NCBI GenBank assembly: GCA_039105265.1
Contig: JAPFFF010000002.1
Span: 3,286,001 to 3,350,000, forward strand
Direction: 5' to 3'
Origin: Tritrichomonas musculus
Taxonomy: Eukaryota; Parabasalia; Tritrichomonadida; Tritrichomonadidae
Length of the DNA: 64,000 nucleotides
The position numbers and the translations under genes are program-made. The notes beneath the pieces were generated by a model, which had not been told where the DNA came from, searched no databases, and worked only from the letters and a program-made list of their open reading frames with translations. Position 1 is the first letter of the stretch. Each line of letters opens with the position of its first letter. Below, piece by piece: positions 28,077-38,464 of the stretch.

Positions 28077-29504
28077 TCATTGTTCTGATATTGAACCAAA
28101 GAATTCAACACATGTAAGCCAGATATTGTGTTCTCGTTGTGATTGCCATGAATCATCTTGAATGTATCGAATGAATCGATAATATTGGTTGTTGTTGTTG
28201 CATTCAAATCGATGTTGTCTGTGACAATCATTCAGTGATGAATTGTTCACTTGTTGATTTATAAGTTCCCAGGATTTGCCATCGTTCGAACCAACAATTC
28301 GCCACGATTTCGCATGATATGAACTATTTTGACTGCTTCCACTGGTTCTGAGTGTGTATGATGTCAATTTTACTTTCCTATTCTTAAAATCAAATTCAAT
28401 CCATCCTTCATTCGAATTTGGAAGTGGATTACGGCCCCAATTATTGTAGTAGTATTCATTTATGTGATCGTTGTCATATTTGATGAGATTTGAAAGTGAA
28501 CCACCAACTTGATGGTGAGTTCCGATGTCTCTGATGTTGATTTCGCCTTTGTCAAAAAGATCGGATCCATGTTTCTCTTTCAGATGTGAAATGATTCCTT
28601 TCAGTTCATCTCCTTCGTATTCAATCGTTTCGATTGATTCTTTTTCTTTCTTTTCCTTCATTTCTGAAAGATGGAAAATAAATTCTCTCACAATTTGGTT
28701 CATTTCTCTTGAAATAATTTCATCCGAAAGATGTTCTAAGATGTATTCAATCATATCTTTCGTGGATTTACATACTCCAATTCTCAGTAAGAAGTGGATG
28801 ACAATTCCGCACTCTCCTGATGAGCAAAGTTGTTCAAAGATTTCTTCTTCTTCTCTTTTCTCTTCTTTCCCTTCTTTCTCTTCTTTCTCTTCTTTCTCTT
28901 CTTTCTCTTGCCGCGTTTTCTCCTCGTTCGATTTAGAATTGAAATATTCATCAATGATTTCAATAATCAGTGATTCGTTAAGATGGAATAGTTGGCCTTC
29001 TTTGATGATATCAAAAAGATGTTTCGACAGGAATTTTATTGATTCATAATGAAAGTCCGTTGACAAATATGACATGCATTCGTTGATGTTCTCAAATTTG
29101 ATATCGCTATCGTCGTATTTTATTTCTCCAAGTAAATGAAAAAGAATTTTAACTCGTGTTTCTTCTTCTTTTGAAAATGTTACTTGTTCTGTGGTCGATT
29201 TAAGTAATTTTGCAATCAAAATTGAAATATTATGTATTTCTTCTTCGGAATATTCTTCTGTGTTATTTCTTAACAGGAGTGATGGAATTTCAATTTCATA
29301 TTGATTAATCGTTGGATCAATTTGATACATGCTATTGATTTTATTTGAGATAATACGTGCTTTATTCATGGTCGTTGAAATTTTGCTTTCTTTAGATGGA
29401 CACGACCTTATTTTCAGAATGAAACAGAATTCGTCACTGTCGTCTTTTTGTGTAATTCTCTTAAAATTATTAATTGGTGTTTCATATTCTATAGTATTAC
29501 TCAT
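28077..29504 (-). CDS. BTB-like / F5-8 type C domain protein (copy B)
   Basis: 475 residues; same architecture as copy A (BTB-like ~1-100, BACK-like ~105-230, F5/8C ~300-473). It differs mostly in low-complexity runs: a Glu/Lys expansion of repeated KEE units (DNA 28,857-28,915, CTCTTCTTT repeats) sits at ~205-225 where copy A has DEPSQQ, and it lacks the KKKKKQEKQEKK run of copy A. Substitutions cluster in the C-terminal loops (YYNNWGRN vs YYNNGGGN; SWQSQREHNIW vs SWCSQREHNIY), which in discoidin folds line the ligand face. Both copies are open and likely functional. Its 5' neighbour is the intact BEACH gene, 296 bp away. Confidence 0.88.
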   Translation of the reverse strand: MSNTIEYETPINNFKRITQKDDSDEFCFILKIRSCPSKESKISTTMNKARIISNKINSMYQIDPTINQYEIEIPSLLLRNNTEEYSEEEIHNISILIAKLLKSTTEQVTFSKEEETRVKILFHLLGEIKYDDSDIKFENINECMSYLSTDFHYESIKFLSKHLFDIIKEGQLFHLNESLIIEIIDEYFNSKSNEEKTRQEKEEKEEKEEKEGKEEKREEEEIFEQLCSSGECGIVIHFLLRIGVCKSTKDMIEYILEHLSDEIISREMNQIVREFIFHLSEMKEKKEKESIETIEYEGDELKGIISHLKEKHGSDLFDKGEINIRDIGTHHQVGGSLSNLIKYDNDHINEYYYNNWGRNPLPNSNEGWIEFDFKNRKVKLTSYTLRTSGSSQNSSYHAKSWRIVGSNDGKSWELINQQVNNSSLNDCHRQHRFECNNNNQYYRFIRYIQDDSWQSQREHNIWLTCVEFFGSISEQ

Positions 29505-29800
29505 ATTCTCGATTATGGGAAAATTTGATTTATTTCAATCTTTTTGATAGAACTCATAGAAAAAAATAAATAAATATAAAAATATGTCTTATCTTTTTCT
29601 TTTCGTTTATCTTCATATATATTCATAAATGTTATAATTACAAAATATTATTTTCTTCTTTAATAATAAAATACATGAAATTATAAAGTAAATAAAAAAA
29701 AAAAAAAAAAATAAATGTTCATAATTGAATTTCAATGAAAAACTTTTATTTGTCCATTAAACAATTATTTAAAATAAAATAATTAAAATAATTAAAATAA
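29505..29800. other. Intergenic between F5/8C copy B and the BEACH gene
   Basis: Same-strand gap, nearly identical to 23,396-23,705. Contains A runs and a triple TAAAATAAT-like repeat near 29,770-29,800. No gene. Confidence 0.6.
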
Positions 29801-32800
29801 TTAAAATGTAACAAAATATGTTGACAAATTATCATAAATAATACCAATCTTAGTATGATAATCAAAAACAAAAGAAACAACAGGATTTGGTGTTCGAATT
29901 GTATATGCACTCTCTAATGTTTCTGATTTAACGATAAATAAATTTGGTTTCTCTGTAGAAATCGCAATGAAATCTTCATTATCAATATTTAAATGATAAA
30001 TATTTGTTAATTTTCGATTCGATTTAGTTGATGCTAAAATTCGACCATTAATATCATATGAAATAATTTCTGTTTCTGATGCAATTATACTATTACTTTG
30101 ATTATCAAGAATACACCATTTAATTCCTTGTTGTTTAATTTTGAATGATTTTTCATTTATTAATCTTTCATTTGAAATAAAAATGCATCGGCCATCTAAA
30201 AATAAAATCATCGTTAAATTAAGAAATGAATTACAATATGCTGTAATTACATCATTACCTTCAAAATTACAATATATCTTTTCATTCACTTCAAAAATAT
30301 TTATTCGTTGATTTGATGAAATCATATAATATTTATCTTCATTTATTCGTCCAATTCGTTCAATTAATGTTGAGTTGATAAATTTCTCTTTCTCTTTCAT
30401 TAATGATGTTTCATATGAAAAAATGTTGAAGCCTGTCGAATTCTTCTTGTATAGAATAATCGATTTATTTTTAGGAAGAGCGAAAAGTGTTGAATGTTTT
30501 AATTGAATACTTTGTTCAAATGGAACTTTGAAATGAACAAGCATGCCTTTCTTAAATTTAGAAATAACAACTTGATCATCATTACTGATCGAATAAAATG
30601 AACCTTCAAATGAATCAAAAGGATTAAAAACAATTTTACTAATTGGAATAATTTCAAATTCTCTTTTATTATCATATTCTTCTTTGTGACATTTCTTACT
30701 TAATTTCAGATCAAATTCAATGTTGATCCACGAATTAATTTCTGATGAAACAAAAGATGATTCGAGATATAAAATGTGATTTTTAATGAATGATGTCGAT
30801 GTAATTTCACTCATTGAATAAAGTTCTGGAATCAATTCACATCGTTCTTCTTTGATTGAATTTAAAATGTTGATTCGTTGATGAATTTCATTGATTTCGT
30901 TCTTTTCAATTGGTTTGAATATTGTTTGAAAATCACGAAATGAATCTTCTTTAACTGAATTTGAATGAAATTTAAGATTTTTTAACACACGTGGGAAAAT
31001 AATATAATTATCAAGATCATTGAATGAGCGACCATTCAAAAAGTTCAATCGAAGAAGAAAATCATAATTATTCATTTGATTATTTGCCCATTCTTCAATT
31101 AAATTCTCTTCATACAATGTTGGAAATTGATTAACAAATGAATCTTCTAAATTATAATCAAATTCAATAAGTAACATTAATCCTCCTTTCTTAAAGAAAA
31201 ATTCAATTTGTTTTGGTGATCTTTGAAATGCAAATTTGATTGATTCAATTGATGTTAAATAACCTCCAATACAAATTATGTCTTTCTTTTGAATGAAAAA
31301 TGAACTGATTTTATTATGAAGAGTAATGATATTAATATGTTGAATTATTTTTGATTCTAATTGATCTTCATATTGAATAAATTTCATTTCAAAATATGAA
31401 AAGAAAATTGGATGAAATGAATCATTGAAAAATAAATAATGTTTTTCTTGTTCTTCTTCTTGATTAGTAATTTTAATATTATTTAAATTATTTATATATT
31501 GAAATTCATTCGCATAAGAATCAATGAATTCGTCAGAATTAAATAAACTTATCTTTTCATATTTTGGTATTTCTTTCAATGATTTCGTGAATGAATCAAA
31601 ATTATTTAGAAATTCTTTTGATGATAATGAAAGATAAATGCCAAAATTATTTAATAATAATAGTTGATAATGATATACTTCACCAAATGAATTAATAATC
31701 AATTCGATTTCTTCTGCTTTCATCGAATCTAATAAATAATCTTCATTTGAAATCGTGTCTATAACTTTTTCAAAACAAATTGAAAAACGATTACAAAAAA
31801 CACGATAACTATTTTCAAAATGTTTATTTCCTTTTAACATTGGAATCATTGAATAACAAAGACTTTCAATCGATGATTTTTCATATGTTTCGTTTTCTGA
31901 TCCAAAAGTTGGATAAGTTTGTAAGAAAAATGAAACTAAATCCCAAATATATGCTTCCTTATATTTAATTAAAAATATAAATAATGTTGAAACAATTTGA
32001 ATTCCACAAATACTTTGATTCTTCGTAAAATTGAATTTATAATTTAATCTTTCTTTTGATTTGAAATGGGAAATCAATGAAAATGATAAATCGTTATCAA
32101 TCCATTTCCCTTCTTCATCAAGTCGTAATCCAAAATGATAAGGAAATAATGATTGATAATTATTTATTTGATGAATTTTGATGAATTCGAAAAGAGAAAT
32201 TTGTTTCAATTCTGGAAGATTTTCATTATGAAGATGATATTGTTCTTCTTCAAATGAATTATATAAAGAAATATTATTATAATAATAATCATTCTTAGGA
32301 AGATAAAAGATAAAACAAAAAGCATAAAAAAGAAGTAAATCAATATTTTCAATCTTTGAAGATTGAGAAAGAATTGATATAAAAATTGATCGAAAGAGAG
32401 GATTACAATCATAATGATAGGTATTTGACATTGATAATGTAACCAAAAAGAAATTCTTTATATAAGAAGAATCTTTTGATAATAAATTTGAATAAAATTT
32501 GATCAATATTTCATTCTTATTTATATCGTAACTTTCTTCTTTTGATGAATGAAATTGAATGAAAACTAAAAGCATAGTTCTTAATTGAAGATTGTTTGGA
32601 GACATGATTTTTGTTATTAAATGATCACTCGTTATATTTGATATGAAATTTAATAATATTTCAGAACTTACAAATTCAGAGCATACAATTATTAAATCAA
32701 AGAAAATGTTCTGCATTTCTTGATTGTTAATAAAATCATTTGCTAATATATTGAAGCTTTCTTCAGTAATGAAAGTTGAAATATAATTTCGATCAATTAA

Positions 32801-35800
32801 ACTTAAATCATTCAAAAATAAAATGAAAAAGTTGTATTGATCATTTGCATCAAACATATCAAGAAGAGAAATTGTCTTTAATGAATCAAATTCAATGATT
32901 CCAAACAATCTTAAATTGAATTGAATTCTTAATTTAATTTTTTCAGAATTAAAAATAAACGATTTTAGTGGTTCTGAATCATTCTCTTTAAAACCGTTTT
33001 TAAGATAGAAAAATAAGATATTTGACAAATCATTCATGATAATTTCATTGTCCGCATTTTCAAGACTTTTTTGTAAAGCACTTAGATAAACCAATGAATT
33101 TGTTTTATTTTTGAAAAAGTCTTCAAATTTTGTGAAGAATTTTGGTAATATCTCAGAAAAAGTGAAATGTTGAATATTTTGGTCTTCTAATTTAAGCCAG
33201 ATTCGATTGAAATTCAGCCAAATATTATGAAGAAGAAACTCAGAGTGATCTTTATCAATTAAAGATAGAGTAAGCTTTGAAAATGATTTGATCGTTGTTT
33301 GATTCCAACAATTCAAATCCAATTTTTGAATGCCAATGTATCCAAACTGAAAAATGTATTTGAAAAAATAATTTTCAAATTTTTCATTGTTGTGCATCAG
33401 ATTAGAAATAATGTGAATAAAATGAAGGAAGAGAATCGAATTGTCTATCATATCAAGCAATATATAAGTTCCACCCTCATTCTTCATAAAAGTGAAAACG
33501 TTTGTTGCATGACTTTTCACAATTCCATTGATTTCAAAATCAGAAATTTTATTCATATGAGTAGATGAAGAATATTGAGGATCTAAATTGAGACAATATT
33601 GTGTTTTTGAATTATTTGACTTATTATGCGTTAAAGAAAAGTAAAAAAGAAATGCGCAAATTGAATGCTTTTTGAATTTTGATGCAGAATTGAATAAAGA
33701 AATTTGGACAACTTTTTGATACAAAAAATCTGGAATTTGACATTTCACTTCATATAATCTTTCTTCATTTCCGTCATTAAAGTGGAAGTTTATTTGATTA
33801 TTTATGAAATTGATTGTCAATTCAATATTTTTCTTAATTGGAATTTGAATGTCAGTTTCAATGTTGTAAACAAGTAACGGTTTTGCTTTCGAAGTCGACA
33901 AATGTGACATATATATGATGGACACTTTCCCTTCTTTATCCATATTAATTCTGAATAAATCAGATGCTTGTTTAGTATTAGAAAAAATGCTGATTAAGTC
34001 GCTTCGATGTTTTGAATAAGATCGAATGAAAAAGTTTAACTTAATTTCAAAAGGAACGGTTAATTGGTCAAAAATTGAAACGCCGGTTTTTTCACCACTC
34101 AAAAAAACATATTTTAAAGATAAATCTTTTTCATTTTGTGCTGATAATGCTTCAATGATTTGGAAAACATATCGTTTCCAGTTATCTTGGGTTTCAATGT
34201 TGCTGTTTTGAGGTGGATTTGAAAGATGAAGAAAACTTTTCATGTTAAAATTGGTAGAAAAAACGTCATCAAAGAGTTGCAAGAAAACGGGAAATGAAGG
34301 GTGATTCATGCTATTTCTTAAGAAATCAATAATAATAAATGAAAAATCAGACTTTGACAACAAAGTTTGATTTGCCAAATCAGAATGTAATGTTGATTGG
34401 ACTTTTTCAAAGATTTCTTTATGAATTACAAAATTTTTGGTCGAATTATGAAGAAACAAAAAAGCATTTGCATTTTTAAAGACCAATTCTTGGAAAATTG
34501 GATTTGAAAACGAACCAATTTTATATTCATAAATATGATTGATAATTTCAATAATAATTTCATCGTCAATTTTATCAATAACAATGTTTTCAAAAATAGG
34601 CAGACTTTCGTTATAAAACTTTAAACAGCGATTTCGATAAAAAGGGTTGTTTCCTGTAAAAACAGTGATTAAATTCAAAAATGGAGCAATTAAACATCTT
34701 TCTTCTTTTTGTTTTAAAGAACAAAAAATATTTTCCAATGATTCAAATAAATCTAAAAATTCGCTTGAATTGTTCTTTAATTTTCTACTCTTTTTAAGAA
34801 TTGGCTTTAATAGTTTAATAAAATGAATAAAAAAATCAATCCATTCTTTTTCTGGTAATTTTGAATGATTAAAAATTTCAGAAAAAGTTTTATAAGCCAA
34901 ATTAAAACAATTCAAATCATTTTCTTTTTCATAAGCAGATAAAATAAAATTTGAGACATCATCTCTTGTTTGTTTGGAAAACAAGAAATTAAAAATAGAA
35001 TGAACAAACTCAATATCAGATAAAAATTTAGTTCTTCCTTCATTATAGCAAAAAATGTCCCTAATAAAATTGACAACAATTTTTCTATTTTCATTAAATT
35101 TTTGAAGCAAAAAGAAATATCTTGGATAAAAATTCAATGAAATATTTTCAATCAATGATGTTGAATTCAATTTCAATAGATGAGAAAAGAACAAGAAAAT
35201 TTCATCACATATGTGGAATTGAGAGTTGTTCAAGACTTGCTGAAAACCATCGATAACTAAAACTGGATCAAAATCATATATTTTTCCAAATAATTTATAA
35301 ATAAAGAATCTAAAATATGAGTGATAACTATAATTATGTTCATCATCTGTATAAAACATCTTGTTAAACAAAATAACAAAATGACAATAATCAGGTGTTT
35401 TCAGTGGCAATTTTAATCCAAGATAAGAAATTAAAAATGACGCATAAAATAAAATTGTATCAAAATCATGATTTGCTTTTTTTGTCAATGATCCATTTTC
35501 AATAGAATTAATTAAAGTCTTTGAAACACATTCAAAAATACCTGTTTGAAATGCTTCGTTATTCATACTTATAATTAATTCGGTAAATAAATTAAATGCA
35601 TTCAAAACTTCAATTGGAACATTTTGAATGAATTTTTCAGAAATTTCTTCTTCTTTAAAATTTTCGTTTTCATTTGTTGTGAAAAGTGGCGGACTATCAA
35701 TTAATTCACAATTTAAATATTGATTAAGATTGTGAACTGATGAATTAAAATTTTGTGTGAATTGAAGTTTCGGTTCTGAAAAATTTTGAATCGGAAAATT

Positions 35801-36784
35801 GTCAATTGACCAAATAAGAAAAAAAATAGAATTGAGAAAAGAACTGTAATTATTTGATATGTAAGATGAGTTAATTTTCAAGCAATTCTTAAAAAAATTA
35901 AATGAGCAAAAGCCAAGTGAATAATAAAGTTCACAATTTTTCAATGGAAATATTGAATATATTTGAAAAATATTTTCAGAAAAAGTTGTCAATTGATTTG
36001 AAAATTTTTGTGATATGATTTTAAAATTGTCGGAAATAAAATTGATTGTTTGTTTCATGTTCTCAACTTCATCGTTTAATAAGTCTGTCTTTGCCATTTG
36101 ATTTTTCAATAGTCCAAAATAACGGATTATAACCGTAAAAATAAAGACTTGAAAATCAATTGAAAATGGCGAATTTTGAATAAATTGAAGTGACTGGTGA
36201 AATATTGTACATGTAAAAGATCGTAAAATGTCATTTGTCATGATAAATTCCGAATTTGTCAGCAAACAATGAAAAAATTGTTTCATTAATATAAAAAGGT
36301 CGTTTTCAAAATGAGTAAAAATAAAAAAAGCAATATTGATGATTGCTGGGTACTGTTGTGATAAATCTTCTGAATCTGGAATTGGTGAAATATTTTGTTC
36401 TATTTGTGATGTAAATAAATGAATGAAACGAATAATAATTCTAATAAAAAGATGATTGATGTTATTCAGTTGCTTTACATCTTTACTATCATTTTTTTGG
36501 AAAATACCAAGAGATGTCTTCATAAACTTCAATTGATTATCATCAATTTGTTTATTTAATTGTAAAATATCAATTAAATATTGTTGGTTATCACGTTTAT
36601 CATTATCATTTAGTGCATACATTTCTGTTTTCTGTACCTCATCTTTTGAAATTGTATTTATTAATTCAATAAAATCTGAATCAAAGCAATTTATATAAGA
36701 TGGCTTAATTTGAGTACTAATGAAGTATTTCGCCCATATTTTATGTAATGGTTCGGAATATCTTCTTCGTGAAAGCCAAAACAT
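29801..36784 (-). CDS. BEACH-domain protein with PH-like and WD-like regions (neurobeachin/Lvs type)
   Basis: 2327 residues. A long helical, armadillo-like N-terminal part (~1-930) is followed by a concanavalin A-like insert (~940-1080; FFIRSY..., KIELTINF-type strands), more helices, then the family core: PH-BEACH (~1790-1890), BEACH (~1895-2030: NYDFLLRLNFLNGRSFNDL, IIFPRVL, LIPELYSMSEI, LESSFVSSEINSWI) and ~270 residues of beta-propeller-like repeats ending in YFVTF. The order is that of neurobeachin/LvsA proteins, which serve vesicle traffic and lysosome size. The BEACH core is short: the segment between LIPELYSMSEI and LESSFVSSEI that is usually ~100 residues is almost absent. Cytosolic, membrane-associated. 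Confidence 0.9.
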   Translation of the reverse strand: MFWLSRRRYSEPLHKIWAKYFISTQIKPSYINCFDSDFIELINTISKDEVQKTEMYALNDNDKRDNQQYLIDILQLNKQIDDNQLKFMKTSLGIFQKNDSKDVKQLNNINHLFIRIIIRFIHLFTSQIEQNISPIPDSEDLSQQYPAIINIAFFIFTHFENDLFILMKQFFHCLLTNSEFIMTNDILRSFTCTIFHQSLQFIQNSPFSIDFQVFIFTVIIRYFGLLKNQMAKTDLLNDEVENMKQTINFISDNFKIISQKFSNQLTTFSENIFQIYSIFPLKNCELYYSLGFCSFNFFKNCLKINSSYISNNYSSFLNSIFFLIWSIDNFPIQNFSEPKLQFTQNFNSSVHNLNQYLNCELIDSPPLFTTNENENFKEEEISEKFIQNVPIEVLNAFNLFTELIISMNNEAFQTGIFECVSKTLINSIENGSLTKKANHDFDTILFYASFLISYLGLKLPLKTPDYCHFVILFNKMFYTDDEHNYSYHSYFRFFIYKLFGKIYDFDPVLVIDGFQQVLNNSQFHICDEIFLFFSHLLKLNSTSLIENISLNFYPRYFFLLQKFNENRKIVVNFIRDIFCYNEGRTKFLSDIEFVHSIFNFLFSKQTRDDVSNFILSAYEKENDLNCFNLAYKTFSEIFNHSKLPEKEWIDFFIHFIKLLKPILKKSRKLKNNSSEFLDLFESLENIFCSLKQKEERCLIAPFLNLITVFTGNNPFYRNRCLKFYNESLPIFENIVIDKIDDEIIIEIINHIYEYKIGSFSNPIFQELVFKNANAFLFLHNSTKNFVIHKEIFEKVQSTLHSDLANQTLLSKSDFSFIIIDFLRNSMNHPSFPVFLQLFDDVFSTNFNMKSFLHLSNPPQNSNIETQDNWKRYVFQIIEALSAQNEKDLSLKYVFLSGEKTGVSIFDQLTVPFEIKLNFFIRSYSKHRSDLISIFSNTKQASDLFRINMDKEGKVSIIYMSHLSTSKAKPLLVYNIETDIQIPIKKNIELTINFINNQINFHFNDGNEERLYEVKCQIPDFLYQKVVQISLFNSASKFKKHSICAFLFYFSLTHNKSNNSKTQYCLNLDPQYSSSTHMNKISDFEINGIVKSHATNVFTFMKNEGGTYILLDMIDNSILFLHFIHIISNLMHNNEKFENYFFKYIFQFGYIGIQKLDLNCWNQTTIKSFSKLTLSLIDKDHSEFLLHNIWLNFNRIWLKLEDQNIQHFTFSEILPKFFTKFEDFFKNKTNSLVYLSALQKSLENADNEIIMNDLSNILFFYLKNGFKENDSEPLKSFIFNSEKIKLRIQFNLRLFGIIEFDSLKTISLLDMFDANDQYNFFILFLNDLSLIDRNYISTFITEESFNILANDFINNQEMQNIFFDLIIVCSEFVSSEILLNFISNITSDHLITKIMSPNNLQLRTMLLVFIQFHSSKEESYDINKNEILIKFYSNLLSKDSSYIKNFFLVTLSMSNTYHYDCNPLFRSIFISILSQSSKIENIDLLLFYAFCFIFYLPKNDYYYNNISLYNSFEEEQYHLHNENLPELKQISLFEFIKIHQINNYQSLFPYHFGLRLDEEGKWIDNDLSFSLISHFKSKERLNYKFNFTKNQSICGIQIVSTLFIFLIKYKEAYIWDLVSFFLQTYPTFGSENETYEKSSIESLCYSMIPMLKGNKHFENSYRVFCNRFSICFEKVIDTISNEDYLLDSMKAEEIELIINSFGEVYHYQLLLLNNFGIYLSLSSKEFLNNFDSFTKSLKEIPKYEKISLFNSDEFIDSYANEFQYINNLNNIKITNQEEEQEKHYLFFNDSFHPIFFSYFEMKFIQYEDQLESKIIQHINIITLHNKISSFFIQKKDIICIGGYLTSIESIKFAFQRSPKQIEFFFKKGGLMLLIEFDYNLEDSFVNQFPTLYEENLIEEWANNQMNNYDFLLRLNFLNGRSFNDLDNYIIFPRVLKNLKFHSNSVKEDSFRDFQTIFKPIEKNEINEIHQRINILNSIKEERCELIPELYSMSEITSTSFIKNHILYLESSFVSSEINSWINIEFDLKLSKKCHKEEYDNKREFEIIPISKIVFNPFDSFEGSFYSISNDDQVVISKFKKGMLVHFKVPFEQSIQLKHSTLFALPKNKSIILYKKNSTGFNIFSYETSLMKEKEKFINSTLIERIGRINEDKYYMISSNQRINIFEVNEKIYCNFEGNDVITAYCNSFLNLTMILFLDGRCIFISNERLINEKSFKIKQQGIKWCILDNQSNSIIASETEIISYDINGRILASTKSNRKLTNIYHLNIDNEDFIAISTEKPNLFIVKSETLESAYTIRTPNPVVSFVFDYHTKIGIIYDNLSTYFVTF

Positions 36785-37235
36785 ATAATTCTAAAAGCTC
36801 TAAATTTAGAAAAAAAACGATCAAAAATTTCTTAAAATATGGTAAAATTTTGGCAATGTTTAATCCGTAAAATTTTAAATTCTTAGGTTATTCAATTTTT
36901 ATATTTTTCTTTGTAGATTGAATAATATTCATTTACATGTTTTAATTGTGATTTCATGTTAAAAAAATTATACTAAATATTTTATTATCGAATTTTCAAT
37001 GAATTACTATACGGGTTTATTTCAAAAACTTGATTTATTTAATTTTTCAGATGGTAAATGAAATTAAACCTTCTTACAGTTTATCTTATTTCTTTTCGCA
37101 ATATTTAAACCCAATTTTAAAAGAATTTGCACTAAAAAAAATAACTCGATATATCATTTTCCAAAATAAATCATTATTTTTTATATACTCATTTTTATTT
37201 CAAACAACAGATTAACCTGTCTTAGCAAAAACAGT
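36785..37235. other. Intergenic, AT-rich
   Basis: Contains a chance-looking 61-codon frame (37,030-37,215). No feature supported. Confidence 0.45.
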
Positions 37236-38177
37236 TTAACCTTGCGATGATAGTCTAGCCATTCTATAATATCTTCTGGCTTCTTCCTTGTTAACTGGAA
37301 TTCCATCTCCATTCTCCAGCATAATAGCATAATTGTTCATGGAATCGACATATCCATTATCTGCAGCCATTTTATAATAGCGTGCTGCTTCGTTTTTATT
37401 AATACGTACTCCAATACCATCATCCAACATGACAGCATAATTATGCATTGCTTTAATATATCCTTTATCAGCTGCGGATTTATAATATAGCAAAGCTCTT
37501 TTTTTGTCGATTAATACTCCGATACCTTCTTCCAACATTACACCATAGTTAAAAATTGCCTCTACTTGACCTTTATCTGCTGCCATTTTATAATATCGTG
37601 CTGCTTCCTTTATATCAATTGATACTCCTATGCCATTATCCAGAATTATTGCATAATTATACATTGAATCTGCATGTCCTTTGTCTGCAGCCATTTTGTA
37701 ATACTTTGCAGATTCAATCTTGTTATTTATGATTGTATTATCATTTTCTAATAATATAGCATAATTATACATAGCCTCTATGTGGCCTTTGTCTGCAGCC
37801 ATCTTATAATATCTTGCAGCTTCTTTCTTGTCAACAGGAATTCCATCACCATCATCTAACATAGTTGCATAATTATACATGGCATCAGTATGTCCTTTAT
37901 CAGCAGCTATTTTGTAGCATCTGGCTGCTTCTTTTTTATTAACAGGTACGCCATCTCCATCATCTAATATAGTAGCATAACTAAATAAAGATTCTAAATG
38001 TCCTTTTTCACCTGCTATTTTGTAGTATTTTGCGACTTCTTTCATTTCAACTGATTTTTTTTCTTCTAAAAGCATTGCGTATTTATACATTGCATCAACA
38101 TTGCCACCATCAGCAGCATTTTTATAATCTTGAATCATTTTCTTTTTATCGATTGGAGATCCTTCTTCTTTCTTCAT
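37236..38177 (-). CDS. Sel1-repeat protein
   Basis: 313 residues made of about eight Sel1-like repeats of 36 residues, typified by VDKKEAARYYKMAADKGH-x-x-AMYNYA-x-MLDDGDG. No kinase domain, signal peptide or membrane helix. It equals the tail of the Sel1 kinases in this window, so it is a free-standing solenoid adaptor or a lineage that lost the kinase half. Ends in a short RLSSQG tail. Start at 38,177 opens MKKEEGSPIDKKK and is the first Met. Confidence 0.9.
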   Translation of the reverse strand: MKKEEGSPIDKKKMIQDYKNAADGGNVDAMYKYAMLLEEKKSVEMKEVAKYYKIAGEKGHLESLFSYATILDDGDGVPVNKKEAARCYKIAADKGHTDAMYNYATMLDDGDGIPVDKKEAARYYKMAADKGHIEAMYNYAILLENDNTIINNKIESAKYYKMAADKGHADSMYNYAIILDNGIGVSIDIKEAARYYKMAADKGQVEAIFNYGVMLEEGIGVLIDKKRALLYYKSAADKGYIKAMHNYAVMLDDGIGVRINKNEAARYYKMAADNGYVDSMNNYAIMLENGDGIPVNKEEARRYYRMARLSSQG

Positions 38178-38464
38178 ATATTATAAATAAAATCTTTATC
38201 GGTAATAAATTTTTATTTATATTGAATTTTGTTCAGAAAATTTTGTGTTGATATAAGAAATTGAAATAATTATTTTTTAAAAACATTCAATTAAAAAATA
38301 ATCAATTCAATTATGCTATAAATTCATTATTTTTTATTGATATTACTCATTTCTCATTAGACCAAACCCTAATGATGAATACAATAAGTAGTACTGTGTA
38401 GTAGTTCTCATGAATGATAAGAAAAATAATATTTTTAAAGTAAGCAAAAATCATTTACTTAGAA
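38178..38464. other. Intergenic, AT-rich
   Basis: Short gap between two same-strand genes; nothing recognised. Confidence 0.4.

Larger units (their letters stand above)
28077..30023. repeat. Segmental duplication, copy B (partner 21,974-23,928)
   Basis: The intact arrangement: F5/8C gene next to the complete BEACH gene. Probably the source copy, because only here does the duplicated BEACH sequence belong to a full gene. Confidence 0.9.

Noticed and set aside
28031-28231. 66-codon minus-strand frame at the 3' end of F5/8C copy B
   Set aside because: Shadow frame of the real gene, ending in spacer.
37030-37215. 61-codon plus-strand frame in the gap 5' of the BEACH gene
   Set aside because: Composition is that of AT-rich spacer; no domain, Inr or repeat supports it.
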